DNA from: Methylobacterium fujisawaense
GTDB lineage: Bacteria > Pseudomonadota > Alphaproteobacteria > Rhizobiales > Beijerinckiaceae
DNA: 40,187 bases
Assembly (NCBI RefSeq): GCF_014138435.1
Contig: NZ_JACJIM010000014.1
Location: 1 to 40,187 of the forward strand
Reading direction: 5' to 3'
Part shown: positions 16,096 to 28,004 of the stretch, piece after piece
Layout of the letters: each line of letters begins with the position of its first letter
Numbering within the stretch: position 1 is the first letter of the stretch
Translations under genes and position numbers: made by a program
Notes under the pieces: model-generated
The model's database searches: none
The model's input: the letters and a program-made list of their open reading frames with translations, nothing else
What the model was told of the DNA's origin: nothing

Positions 16096-17488
16096 CCCCC
16101 TCTGGCCGTTGCCGATCACCGAGCTCGCGCGGCGGATCGCGGCGCGGGAGCTGTCGAGCGCCGACCTCGTCGGCGCCAGCCTCGACCGGATCGCGCGCCT
16201 CGACGGCGCCCTGAACAGCTTCGTCCATCTCTCGTCCGCGGCCCTCGACGCCGCGCGCGCGGCCGATGCCGAGATCACCCGGTCCGGCCCGCGGGGCCCG
16301 CTGCACGGCATCCCGATCGCCATCAAGGACAACTACACCACGGCCGACATGCCGACCCGGGCGGGTACCGCCGTGGAGGCCCTGACCTTCCCGGCGGCCG
16401 ACAGCCACGCGGTGGCGCGGCTGCGGGCGGCCGGCGCGGTGATCCTCGGCAAGCTGCGCATGCACGAATTCGCCTGGGGCATGGTCACGCCGCCGACCCG
16501 CAATCCCTGGGACCTCGACCGGGTGCCCGGCGGCTCCAGCGGCGGCTCCGGCGCCGCGGTCGCGGCCCGCCTCTGCCCGGCCGCCCTCGGCTCGGACACG
16601 GGCGGCTCGATCCGGATCCCGGCCGCCCTGTGCGGGGTCGTCGGCCTCAAGCCGACCTACGGCCGGGTCGGCCGGTCGGGGATCGTCCCGCATTCCTGGT
16701 CCCTCGACCATGCCGGGCCGCTGACCCTGACGGTGGCCGATTCCGCCCTGATGCTGCAGGCCCTCGCCGGCCCGGATGCCGGCGATCCCGCCGCCAGCGC
16801 GGCGCCGGTCCCCGACTACACGGCCGGGCTGGACCGGCCGATCCGGGGCCTGCGCGTCGCGGTGATCCGCAACCACTTCTTCGACGCGGTCGACGAGGAC
16901 GTCGCTGTCGCAATCGAGGGGGCGCTCCGCTTCCTCGCCGACCGGGGCTGCACGGTCCGCGACGTCGCGGTGCCGTCCCTGCGCCACGGCCTCGGGGCCA
17001 TCTACGCCATCGAGCTCGCCTCCTCGACCGCCTATCACGACCGCAGCCTCGCCCAGGGCCACGTGGCGGGCTTCGCCGCCGACGTCCGCGACCTCGTGGA
17101 GATGGGCCGGCTCGTGACCGGGCCGGACTACCTGCGCGCCGAGCAGGTGCGGGCCCTGATCATGGACGAGATGGCCGCCGTCCTGGCGGAGGCCGACGTG
17201 ATCGTCGGCCCGGCCTCGCCCTTGACCGCGTGGCGGACGGACGAGTCCGCGGTGTCGCTCGGCGGGCGCGCGGAGAGCGTGCTGGCGGCCTCCTGGCGGC
17301 TGACCTACCCGTTCAACCTCGCGGGCCTGCCCGCGATCGCGCTGCCCTGCGGCTTCGACCGGCGCGGCCTGCCGATCAGCCTCCAGATCGCCGGCCGGCC
17401 CTTCGCCGAAGCCGAGATCCTGCGCGTGGCGCACCAGTACGAGCGGGCGCACGATTGGTGGCGCCGGGTGCCGCCCCTGGCCGGCTGA
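16076..17488 (+). CDS. Amidase-signature hydrolase (Ser-cisSer-Lys amidase)
   Basis: A 470-residue amidase-signature enzyme that cuts carboxamide bonds. The triad is visible: Lys84 in IAIKDNYTT, the cis-serine in PGGSSGGSG (154-155), and the nucleophile Ser178 in GSDTGGSIRIPAA. It resembles GatA and many catabolic amidases, but no gatB or gatC is nearby, so catabolism is more likely than tRNA amidation. As last gene of the operon it overlaps DUF1028 by 20 bp. With the nitrilase-superfamily enzyme at 9358, the operon holds two unrelated amide hydrolases, suggesting two substrates or two steps. Confidence 0.9.
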   Translation: MTTAVTDPLWPLPITELARRIAARELSSADLVGASLDRIARLDGALNSFVHLSSAALDAARAADAEITRSGPRGPLHGIPIAIKDNYTTADMPTRAGTAVEALTFPAADSHAVARLRAAGAVILGKLRMHEFAWGMVTPPTRNPWDLDRVPGGSSGGSGAAVAARLCPAALGSDTGGSIRIPAALCGVVGLKPTYGRVGRSGIVPHSWSLDHAGPLTLTVADSALMLQALAGPDAGDPAASAAPVPDYTAGLDRPIRGLRVAVIRNHFFDAVDEDVAVAIEGALRFLADRGCTVRDVAVPSLRHGLGAIYAIELASSTAYHDRSLAQGHVAGFAADVRDLVEMGRLVTGPDYLRAEQVRALIMDEMAAVLAEADVIVGPASPLTAWRTDESAVSLGGRAESVLAASWRLTYPFNLAGLPAIALPCGFDRRGLPISLQIAGRPFAEAEILRVAHQYERAHDWWRRVPPLAG

Positions 17489-17532
17489 CGCGGCGGGCCG
17501 GTCCTGCGCAGCTGAACCGGCCCGTTGCGATC

Positions 17533-17546
17533 GGTTGCACGCAACC
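17533..17546. promoter_or_regulatory. Short inverted repeat GGTTGC-N2-GCAACC
   Basis: A 6-bp perfect inverted repeat around AC, between the amidase stop and the EcfG-type promoter. It could be an operator or a small stem; no factor can be named. Confidence 0.3.
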
Positions 17547-17597
17547 AATACCGCCTCTCATCGCAAATATCCGCGCGCTGTACAGAGCGATGCGTGT

Positions 17598-17623
17598 GGA
17601 ACCCTTTTTCCGCGGTTGCCGTT
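17598..17623 (+). promoter_or_regulatory. EcfG-type general stress promoter
   Basis: GGAAC (17598-17602), a 17-nt spacer, then CGTT (17620-17623) match the alphaproteobacterial EcfG consensus exactly. The expected start near 17630 leaves a leader of about 25 nt with AGGAGG before the ATG at 17655. The gene, and possibly the one after it, should belong to the PhyR-EcfG stress regulon. Confidence 0.7.
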
Positions 17624-17654
17624 GCTGGGTTCGATTGAAACCAGGAGGCTACCA

Positions 17655-17885
17655 ATGCGCAACATCATTCTCTCGGGTGCCCTGTTCGCGGCCCTGTGCG
17701 GCGCGGCGAGCGCCGAGGAGACCACGGTCATCCGCCGCGACGGGCCCGCCGTCGTCGACCACCGCGACACCGTCGTCGAGAAGCGTGAGGTCACCACCGG
17801 CACCGTCGATTGCGGTTCCAAGACCGTCCACAAGGAGGACGGCATGGGCAACTCCAAGACCGTCCACAAGGAAGGCTGCAACTGA
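17655..17885 (+). CDS. Small exported protein, stress-promoter-linked
   Basis: A 76-residue protein with a signal peptide (MRNIILSGALFAALCGAASA, likely cut before EETTV). The mature part is hydrophilic, with two cysteines (TVDCGSKT and the C-terminal EGCN) that could form a disulfide. A 20-bp DNA repeat duplicates the stretch SKTVHKE. AGGAGG lies 7 nt before the ATG; an earlier in-frame ATG at 17535 lies upstream of the EcfG promoter and is unlikely. I do not recognise a family; a periplasmic stress role is inferred only from the promoter. Confidence 0.75.
   Translation: MRNIILSGALFAALCGAASAEETTVIRRDGPAVVDHRDTVVEKREVTTGTVDCGSKTVHKEDGMGNSKTVHKEGCN
17817..17872 (+). repeat. Exact 20-bp direct repeat inside the small exported protein gene
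   Basis: The 20 bases at 17817-17836 recur at 17853-17872, 36 bp apart and in frame, giving the repeated residues SKTVHKE. This looks like a recent in-frame duplication. Confidence 0.85.
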
Positions 17886-17929
17886 GCCTCCGCGGCCCGT
17901 AACGCCCTGACGAGCCTGGAGATCTCAGC

Positions 17930-18346
17930 ATGACCAACAAGCTTCTTCTGTCGCTGGCGACCGCCGGCCTCCTCGCCCTCCCGGTGGCCGCCCAGGCGCA
18001 GGGCACCCTGCGGGGCGCGGCCGAGGGTGCGGCGGTCGGCGCCGATGCGGCCGGCCCGGTCGGCGGCATCGTCGGCGGCGCCGTGGGCGCGGCCACCGGT
18101 ACGGTGGGCGGCATCCTCGGGGTCGACGACCGTCCCCGGTTCCGCAGCTACGTCCGCGACCGCGGCGTGCGCTCGTACAGCTGGGGCGGCCCGGTCCGGG
18201 TCGGCACCGTGCTGCCGGAGGACAGCGTGACCTACTACGACGTACCCGACGAGTACCGGGTGCGTCCGGGCTACCGCTACACCATCGTGAACGACCAGCC
18301 CGTCCTGGTCGATCGCGGCCACCGCATCGTCGAGGTCATCGACTGA
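17930..18346 (+). CDS. DUF1236-family exported protein
   Basis: A 138-residue exported protein: a signal peptide ends near LPVAAQAQ, a glycine/alanine-rich segment follows (about 28-63, with GGIVGGAVGAATGTVGG, which may insert in a membrane), and the C-terminal DUF1236 part (about 80-138) has TYYDVPDEYRVRPGYRYTIV and ends RIVEVID. DUF1236 proteins are common in Methylobacterium and rhizobia and have no established function. It lies 44 nt after the small exported protein and may share its EcfG promoter. A hairpin region follows. Confidence 0.85.
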   Translation: MTNKLLLSLATAGLLALPVAAQAQGTLRGAAEGAAVGADAAGPVGGIVGGAVGAATGTVGGILGVDDRPRFRSYVRDRGVRSYSWGGPVRVGTVLPEDSVTYYDVPDEYRVRPGYRYTIVNDQPVLVDRGHRIVEVID

Positions 18347-18351
18347 TCGGA

Positions 18352-18420
18352 GGGGCGCCGGGATCCCGGCGCTCCATCAGGCAGGACGGCCCGTCCGGCA
18401 TCGCCGCGGCGGGCCGTTTC
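18352..18420 (+). terminator. Two GC-rich hairpins after the DUF1236 gene
   Basis: The first hairpin pairs 18352-18363 with 18364-18375 (12 bp with one G-U). The second pairs ACGGCCCG (18386-18393) with CGGGCCGT (18410-18417), followed by only TTTC. The short T tract makes this a probable but not textbook terminator. Confidence 0.5.
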
Positions 18421-18506
18421 GCGTCTGCAGGGCGCGGCCCGAGAACGAGAGGACGAGAGATCGCGCGGGCATGGGCACGGGCGCTGGAGACGAGGCGCGA
18501 CGGACC

Positions 18507-18676
18507 CCCTCTCCCGAGCGGGAGAGGGCTGGGGTGAGGGACGAGAAGGATCAGGATCGAGCGCCCCGTCGCCGGTCAGCCGAGGTCGAGACTTTCTCGG
18601 TAAGGCCGCACCCCTCGCCCTGTCCCTCTCCCGCACGGGCGAGGGGACCCGCGCCCGGTCCTGAAGCCGCGTTGCC
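18507..18676. repeat. 170-bp dispersed intergenic repeat, copy 2
   Basis: This has the same length and orientation as the copy at 11496-11665, with inverted arms at 18507-18540 and 18612-18645. It lies in the 395-nt space between the DUF1236 gene and the 3' end of the CheB-CheR kinase gene. That space also holds the terminator hairpins at 18352-18420. I see no gene in it. Confidence 0.85.
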
Positions 18677-18741
18677 GACATGGATGGGTCCGACGGGCCG
18701 CCGCGAGCGTGCGGCCGGTAGCGGAGGGATCGGCTCGCGCC

Positions 18742-22198
<3,457 letters not shown>

Positions 22199-22218
<20 letters not shown>

Positions 22219-22759
22219 CGAGATCCGCGAGCGTGAGCTTGGCCTGCGCGACCGTGGCGACCGTGTTGGCGATCGTCATCAGCGAGCCCTCGATGACGAG
22301 CCCACTCTCCGCAAGCGTCGGGGTCAGCCGGCTCAAGGTCCGGCCGAGTTCGGTATCGTAGGCGGAAAGCAACGCGGGTTGCGAGCGGCTGACATCGAAT
22401 TGGGATGCGAAAAGAAAGCGCACCTCGCCCGAGAGCGCCTTCAGTTTGGACATGTACAGCAGATTGACGAAAGGCTTCCCGTCCTTGCGGAAATTCAGGA
22501 TCGGCGTGCGCACGGAGTCCTGCCGGTCGTTCTCCAGGAAGGCGTGGATCTTGGCCCGCGCCTCCCGGTTGTCGGCGTCGCGCTGGAGGAGGCGGCAATT
22601 GCGCCCGACGACCTCCGCGCCCGTATAGCCGGTGAGCTGGTGGAACGGCGCGTTCACCAGGAGCAGGACGTTGTCGTCGGTCGCCGCGGCCAGCGCCAGG
22701 GCGATGTGGGATTTCTCGAAGAAGGTGCTGAGTTCGGCCGGGATGGTCTGCGTGTCCAC
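22199..22759 (-). CDS. Short LOV-domain blue-light sensor
   Basis: A 186-residue protein with one LOV domain. The photoactive motif GRNCRLLQ is complete and carries the flavin-adduct cysteine (about Cys55). The other flavin-contact residues are present: asparagines in LNFRKDG and PFVNLLY and glutamine in FASQFDVS. It therefore should bind FMN and respond to blue light. The C-terminal 60 residues are helical, without a kinase or DNA-binding domain. The GTG at 22759 has GGGAAG upstream; a longer frame to 22855 is low-complexity. The gene overlaps the kinase gene by 20 bp, so it is probably the light input for that kinase. Confidence 0.87.
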
Positions 22760-23078
22760 GGTAGCTTCCCTGTCGCCTCCGTTCGGCGCGGCCCGGCCGG
22801 TCGCCCCGCGTTCGCGCTGCCGGCCTCGGCGCGGGTCGACATTCCTGACGCGCAACCGCGGCTGCCGTTCTCCAATTCGGGCACCGCGCTGAGGCCGTCC
22901 TCATGGGCGCGTCGGATCGGTATGGCAATGACGCCCGACCCCGCCCGCCCGTTCCGCGCGGGCCTGCCGCACCCCGTGTCCGGCGGGGGCACCGACGTTC
23001 CGCCGGGCGCCGCCCGGTCCGGCCCGACCGCACCGCCCAGGATGCGGCCGCCTGGCGCCCGACCGCGGCCTCCGGATC
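22760..23078. other. Intergenic region upstream of the LOV gene
   Basis: This 319-nt stretch between the hybrid kinase stop and the LOV start shows no gene. A weak EcfG-like candidate lies on the minus strand: GGAAC (22951-22955), 17 nt, then CGTC (22930-22933), one mismatch from CGTT and about 170 nt before the LOV start. Confidence 0.5.
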
Positions 23079-25949
23079 TCAGCCCTCGCCCCCGATGATG
23101 CCGCGGATGCGGGTGGCCAGCGCCTCCAGGGCGAAGGGCTTCGTCATCACCTGCATGCCGGGGCCGAGATGGCCGTGGTTGAGGGCGGCGTTCTCCGCGT
23201 AGCCGGTGATGAACAGGACCTTCAGGTCGGCACGGTGCTGGCGGCCGGCATCGGCCATCTGGCGGCCGTTCATGCCGCCGGGCAGGCCGACATCGGTGAT
23301 GAGCATGTCGATGCGCACGTCCGACTGGAGCACCTTCAGGCCCGAGGCCCCGTCCGCCGCCTCGATCGCCGCGTAGCCGAGGTCTTCGAGCACCTCGGTC
23401 ACCAGCATCCGCACGGTGGGCTCGTCGTCCACCACCAAGACCGTCTCGCCCTGCTCGGCGCGGGGGGCGTGGGCGAGGTCGGGCAGGCTCGCCTCGGCCT
23501 CCGCCTCGCCGAGATGGCGGGGCAGGTACAGGCAGACCATCGTGCCCTGGTCGATCTCGGAGTAGATCCGGACCTGCCCGCCGGACTGCTTGGCGAAGCC
23601 GTAGATCATCGACAGGCCGAGGCCGGTGCCCTCGCCGATCGGCTTGGTGGTGAAGAACGGGTCGAAGGCCTTGGCGACCACGTCGGGGGTCATGCCGGTG
23701 CCGTTGTCCGAGACGCAGAGCGTGACGTACTGGCCCGGCTCCAGCTCGCGCTCCTGGGCAGCCCGGTGGTCGAGCCAGCGGTTGGCCGTCTCGATGACGA
23801 TGCGGCCGCCCTCCGGCATCGCGTCCCGGGCGTTGATGCACAGGTTGAGCAGCGCGTTCTCGAGCTGGCTCGGGTCGACCAGCGTCGGCCACAGGCCGCC
23901 GGCCCCCACCGACTCGATCGCCACGGCGGGGCCGACCGTGCGGCGGACGAGGTCCATCATGCCCTCGACCAGACGGTTCACGTCCGTCGGCTTCGGGTCG
24001 AGGGTCTGGCGGCGCGAGAAGGCCAGCAGGCGGTGGGTCAGGGCGGCGGCGCGCTTGGCCGCCCCCTGCGCCGCGCCGATGTAGCGGTCGAGGTCGCCGA
24101 CCCGGCCCTGCAGCATCCGGGTCTGCATCAGCTCCAGCGAGCCGACGATCCCGGCCAGCATGTTGTTGAAGTCGTGGGCGAGCCCGCCGGTGAGCTGGCC
24201 GACCGCCTCCATCTTCTGCGACTGGCGCAGGGCCTCCTCGGCGCGCATCAATTCGGCGGAGCGCGCGGCGACCCGCTGCTCCAGGGTCTCGTTGAGGCTG
24301 CGCAGCGCCGCGGTGACGCGGTCCCGCTCCGCCTCGACGGCCTTACGCTCGTCCACGTCGATCAGGACCCCGGGGAAGCTCAGGGGCGTGCCGTCCGGCG
24401 CATGGTCGACGCGGCCGTTCGCCTCCAGCCAGTAGTAGTTCCCGTCGGCACGGCGGACCCGGTACTGGTGCGCGTAGGCGCCCCCCCGGGCGATCGCGGC
24501 CGTGATGGCCTGGGCCAGGCCGTCGCGGTCGTCGGGATGTACGGTCTCCACCACCTGGGCGAGGCTCAGGCCCTCGCGGCCGAGGGCCGGATCGAGGCCG
24601 AAGCTGCGGGCGAAGGCCTCGTCGACGGTGAAGCGGTCGCTCGGCAGGTCCCAGAACCACGTGCCGATGATCGCGCCGGCCGCGAGGGCGAGCTGCACGC
24701 GCTGGATGTTGGTGCGGGCGAGCGCCTCGCTGGCGCGCAGCGCGTCCTCCGCCTGCCGGCGCGCCGTGACGTCCCGGAACAGCACCGAGACCTGACGCCG
24801 TCCCGGCGGCTCGACCCGGGCCGCCGAGACGTCGATGAAGCGGTCGGCCTGCGCGAAGAAGCGTTCGAACCGGATCGGGCGGCCGGTGCGGAGCACCCCG
24901 CCGTACAGGTCGAGCCACGCATCCGCGTCCTCGGCCGCGACGAGGCCGCGCAGGGTCCGTCCGACGATGTTGGGAATGCCGGTGTGGCGCTCGTAGCCCG
25001 GATTGGCCTCGATGTGGACGTAGTCGCTCAGGGGGCCGTGCGGGCCGTCGAAGAACTCGATGATGCAGAAGCCGTCGTCGATGGCGTCGAACAGCGTCCG
25101 GTAGCGCTCCTCGCCGGCGCGCAGGGCGTCCCGGGCCTGCCGCTGCTCGGTGATGTCGCGCGCCACCCCGGAGAACCGCACCGGGCGCCCGTGGACGTCG
25201 CGCTCGATCTCGCCCTGCCGCGCGATCCAGCGGATCTCTCCGGTATCCGGCCGCCGGATCCGGTAGGTGACGTCGCGCGGGGCGTCGCCCCGGCGCCGGC
25301 TCGCTGCCGTCGAGACGAGAGTCTGGTCCTCCGGCAGGATCAGGGCCTCGACGATCTCGGCCGGGTAGGTGCTGCGCTCCGGCAGGCCGTAGAGCCGGCA
25401 GAATTGCGGGGTCGGGTGCAGGAGCCCGTCGTCGACCCCCACGGTGAACAGGCCGATCCCGCCCGCCTCCTGCGCCCGCAGCAGACGGGCCTCGGCCTCC
25501 CGGAGCGCCCGGTCGGCAGTGTCGAGGTCCAGGCTGTCCTGGAGCACCGCCACGTAGCCGACATGGGCACCGGCCTTGTCGCGCAGCGGCGTCACCGAGC
25601 CGGACATCCGCCGGCGGCCGCCGACGGCGCGCAGGTGCCAGTCCGCGTCCGCGACGTCGCCCTCGTCCAGGGCCCTGCGCAGAGCGGCCCCGGGATGGCC
25701 CGCCGCCCGGTCCTCGGGCGTGAACAGCGCCGCGAAGGGCTGGCCGCCCATCGCCTCCGCCGTCCAACCGAGGATGTCCTCGGCGCCGGCGTTCCAGGCG
25801 GTGATGCACCCGTCGCGGTCGAGGGCGATGGCGGCGAACCGGGCGGCGCCGTCGGGGATCGGCGGCGCGCCGCCGGTGCCGGTGGTCGCCGCCCGCGCCC
25901 GCAATCCGGCGGCCTCTTCCTCCAGCGCGCGGGCGCGCCGCAGGAGCAT
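23079..25949 (-). CDS. Multi-PAS hybrid histidine kinase with receiver domain
   Basis: A 956-residue soluble sensor kinase. Four PAS regions cover about 32-140, 155-270, 280-400 and 410-540. A HisKA dimer domain carries His592 in GGLAHDFNN. The ATPase domain has the N box NLCINARDAMPEGG (about 702-715) and G boxes DNGTGM and GEGTGLGLSMIYG. The C-terminal receiver (about 835-953) has DDEP, acceptor Asp886 in LITDVGLPGG and Lys937 in TKPF. It has no membrane segments. The ATG at 25949 has AGGGA upstream; longer frames run into low-complexity sequence. PAS ligands cannot be told from sequence. It is probably a separate transcription unit from the LOV pair. Confidence 0.9.
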   Translation of the reverse strand: MLLRRARALEEEAAGLRARAATTGTGGAPPIPDGAARFAAIALDRDGCITAWNAGAEDILGWTAEAMGGQPFAALFTPEDRAAGHPGAALRRALDEGDVADADWHLRAVGGRRRMSGSVTPLRDKAGAHVGYVAVLQDSLDLDTADRALREAEARLLRAQEAGGIGLFTVGVDDGLLHPTPQFCRLYGLPERSTYPAEIVEALILPEDQTLVSTAASRRRGDAPRDVTYRIRRPDTGEIRWIARQGEIERDVHGRPVRFSGVARDITEQRQARDALRAGEERYRTLFDAIDDGFCIIEFFDGPHGPLSDYVHIEANPGYERHTGIPNIVGRTLRGLVAAEDADAWLDLYGGVLRTGRPIRFERFFAQADRFIDVSAARVEPPGRRQVSVLFRDVTARRQAEDALRASEALARTNIQRVQLALAAGAIIGTWFWDLPSDRFTVDEAFARSFGLDPALGREGLSLAQVVETVHPDDRDGLAQAITAAIARGGAYAHQYRVRRADGNYYWLEANGRVDHAPDGTPLSFPGVLIDVDERKAVEAERDRVTAALRSLNETLEQRVAARSAELMRAEEALRQSQKMEAVGQLTGGLAHDFNNMLAGIVGSLELMQTRMLQGRVGDLDRYIGAAQGAAKRAAALTHRLLAFSRRQTLDPKPTDVNRLVEGMMDLVRRTVGPAVAIESVGAGGLWPTLVDPSQLENALLNLCINARDAMPEGGRIVIETANRWLDHRAAQERELEPGQYVTLCVSDNGTGMTPDVVAKAFDPFFTTKPIGEGTGLGLSMIYGFAKQSGGQVRIYSEIDQGTMVCLYLPRHLGEAEAEASLPDLAHAPRAEQGETVLVVDDEPTVRMLVTEVLEDLGYAAIEAADGASGLKVLQSDVRIDMLITDVGLPGGMNGRQMADAGRQHRADLKVLFITGYAENAALNHGHLGPGMQVMTKPFALEALATRIRGIIGGEG

Positions 25950-26220
25950 GTCGGTCCCTGTCGCGTCCACGCTCAGGGTCCGGGCGTCGCGACGGGCTCC
26001 GCCGCCGGCCGCGCGGACGCGACGGGGCCGATCTGCGCGGGGCGGTCGGGGCTGGTCGCCGGGGCGGGGAGGGCCGGTGAATCGGGCACGGGACTGGCGC
26101 TGTGACAGAGGTGGCGGGTCGTGGGGGCCTTCTGCCGGAAACGGACCTGGGACGCCACGGGAACGCACCATAACGCGCGGAAACCGCCAAGGCTGCGTCG
26201 GCCGGCCCGCGAGGACCGGG

Positions 26221-26580
26221 TCAGTGCGGCTCGGCGAGGCGGCAGGTGGCGCCGCTCGCGCGGGGCCAGCCGTAGTAGATCGTCTCGGCCTGCACGTCGG
26301 CGAGGCCCACGACCTCCGGCACCGAGGCCTGCTGCGTGTCGAGCACCGCCCCACCGGCCCCCGTGAAGGTACACAGGACGGTCACGTTCGTCGCCAGGTC
26401 CGGACCGGTGTTGCGCAGGTTGACCATCGCCCGCTGCGGCTCGTGGGAATCCGGTGGCGTGTGGAGCCGGGTCTCGCGAAGGACGAGGGCGGCGTCGGCC
26501 CGCGTCGGCGTCGCGCACGTGACGATCAGGCCGGCCGCCAAGAAGGCGGCGGCCGGCCGCGACGTCCGAATCCTGCGCAT
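26221..26580 (-). CDS. Small exported protein of unknown function
   Basis: A 119-residue protein with an N-terminal signal peptide: basic MRRIRTSRP, a hydrophobic core, and a likely cut after TPTRADA. The mature part is beta-rich with MVNLRNTGPDLATNVTVLCTF, resembling an immunoglobulin-like or CARDB fold, and has two cysteines that could pair. The ATG at 26580 is preceded by GGGAGGGA; a longer frame to 26646 is less likely. I do not recognise a family. It lies downstream of the MRJP-like gene on the same strand. Confidence 0.7.
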   Translation of the reverse strand: MRRIRTSRPAAAFLAAGLIVTCATPTRADAALVLRETRLHTPPDSHEPQRAMVNLRNTGPDLATNVTVLCTFTGAGGAVLDTQQASVPEVVGLADVQAETIYYGWPRASGATCRLAEPH

Positions 26581-26687
26581 GATCCGTCCCTCCCATCCTC
26601 GCGCCGGGGCCCGGCCCCCGCTTCGGTCAAACTTGGGAACCGGCATCCCGGTTCTCCGCGCGGTGCGTCAGGCGCTTCATACCCGGC

Positions 26688-27788
26688 TCAGTTGCGCAGC
26701 GGCTTGGCGTCGATCTGCATCCGGTAGATCGTCGTCGGGAACTTGACCGCCGAGGCCTCGCCGCCGTTCATCGCCGGCGTGCGGTTCATCTGCGCCGCCG
26801 GGATCCACAGGCCGCCCTGCTCGTCGATCCACATCGCGTCGACCCAGACGAGCCGCGGGTCCTGCACCAGGGTGCTCATCGTCCCGTCCGGCGCGATCTT
26901 GAGGATCCGCAGGCCGTCCGTGTCGCTCGCGTAGATCGTGCCCGCCGCGTCGATGGCGGTGCCGCCCGTCGCCACGGTGGCGGCGTGGAGCTTGACGTGC
27001 TTGGCGCGCTCGTCGTCGCTCACGGTCGCGTCGTCAAGATACCGGGTCTCGATGCTGTAGAGCGGCCCGGTGCAGGCCTGATAGTAGAAGGTCTTGCCGT
27101 CCGGCGAGACCTCCAGCTGGTCGGCGTGGATGAAGAGCAGCTTGCCCTGGTCGTCCCGGAGCACCCGGCCCTGGCCGGTGAGCGGGCGCTGCGCGATGGT
27201 GGACCAATGGCCGTCGAGCACCCGCCGCAGGCCGCCGGTCTCGCGGTCGAGGACGATCAGCCCGGGCTGGCCGGCATCCGTCAGGTAGATGTGGCTGCCG
27301 TTGAAGCGGAAATCGTCGATGAAGCTCTTCTCGCCGGTCGCCGCCTGCAGCGGATAGACCTTGCGCACGGCGTTCGTGGCGAGGTCGATCTGCACGAGCT
27401 TCGGGCCGCCCGGCAGCGGCGCCGCGCCCATGCCCGGCGCGCCCTTGTCGACCACCCAGAGGTCCCCGTCCGGCCCGATCCGGATGGCGTTGACCGCCAC
27501 GAAGGCCTTGGCCGGATCGTCGCCCGGCTTCCAGGCGTTCCAGGCCGCGTCGGGGAACGGAACCGCCTTGCCGTCCCGCCACTCGCCGAGTTCGAGGCCC
27601 GTGTCCTTGCTCTGCCGCTGGAACGGGGAGAACAGCCGGCCGTCCGGGGATCGGGTGATGCCGTTGAACACGAGGCTGTCCGATTTCACCATCGGCTTGA
27701 GGGCGTCGGACTCGGCCGGCGCCTCGGCGGCGCGGCCGGGCGTGCCCAGGGCGGCGGCCAGCAGGAGGGCGAGGAGCGTGGCGCGCAT
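26688..27788 (-). CDS. Secreted major-royal-jelly/yellow-family protein
   Basis: A 366-residue protein with a signal peptide ending near TPGRAAEA. The mature protein looks like a six-bladed propeller of the MRJP/yellow family: FNGITRSPDGRLF, AVNAIRIGPDGDLWVVDKG, SFIDDFRFNGSHIYLTDAG, LEVSPDGKTFYYQ and VWVDAMWIDEQGGLWIPA. Bacterial members have no firmly assigned reaction; some are called dopachrome-tautomerase-related. The ATG at 27788 starts the signal peptide directly. It is divergent from the DUF6894-ruvB pair. Confidence 0.85.
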   Translation of the reverse strand: MRATLLALLLAAALGTPGRAAEAPAESDALKPMVKSDSLVFNGITRSPDGRLFSPFQRQSKDTGLELGEWRDGKAVPFPDAAWNAWKPGDDPAKAFVAVNAIRIGPDGDLWVVDKGAPGMGAAPLPGGPKLVQIDLATNAVRKVYPLQAATGEKSFIDDFRFNGSHIYLTDAGQPGLIVLDRETGGLRRVLDGHWSTIAQRPLTGQGRVLRDDQGKLLFIHADQLEVSPDGKTFYYQACTGPLYSIETRYLDDATVSDDERAKHVKLHAATVATGGTAIDAAGTIYASDTDGLRILKIAPDGTMSTLVQDPRLVWVDAMWIDEQGGLWIPAAQMNRTPAMNGGEASAVKFPTTIYRMQIDAKPLRN

Positions 27789-27928
27789 GGCGGTATCCCG
27801 GTCCAATGGTGAAGCGTCCGGGCCGGTAAGCCCGCAGGGCGCGCGGTGTTCCCTGCCGATCCCGTCGGCCGCAACCGAACCTCCGACGCCCCGGCCCCGC
27901 CGGGGGCGCCTGCGACGCCCCGCCGGGG

Positions 27929-27958
27929 CTGGATCCTGCGAAAATGAGAACATATAAT
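27929..27958 (+). promoter_or_regulatory. Sigma-70-type promoter for the DUF6894-ruvB pair
   Basis: A perfect TATAAT (27953-27958) sits in an AT-rich patch, with CTGGAT (27929-27934) as a partial -35 at 18 bp. An upstream in-frame ATG (27957) overlaps this -10 box, so translation more likely starts at 28005. Confidence 0.6.
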
Positions 27959-28004
27959 GAACAAACGACGCGGGCCGCACGGGGCGGCCGAGGAGGAGCG
28001 AGGG

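Noticed and set aside
16076..17488. gatA of the tRNA amidotransferase
   Set aside because: No gatB or gatC nearby and the gene is the last of a catabolic amide operon.
11496..18676. CRISPR array or insertion sequence from the repeated palindromes
   Set aside because: Only two copies about 7 kb apart, with no regular spacers, transposase or target-site duplication visible.
27957..28004. Upstream ATG start for the DUF6894 gene
   Set aside because: This ATG overlaps the TATAAT promoter box, so it would lie before the transcription start; the ATG at 28005 has a proper ribosome binding site.
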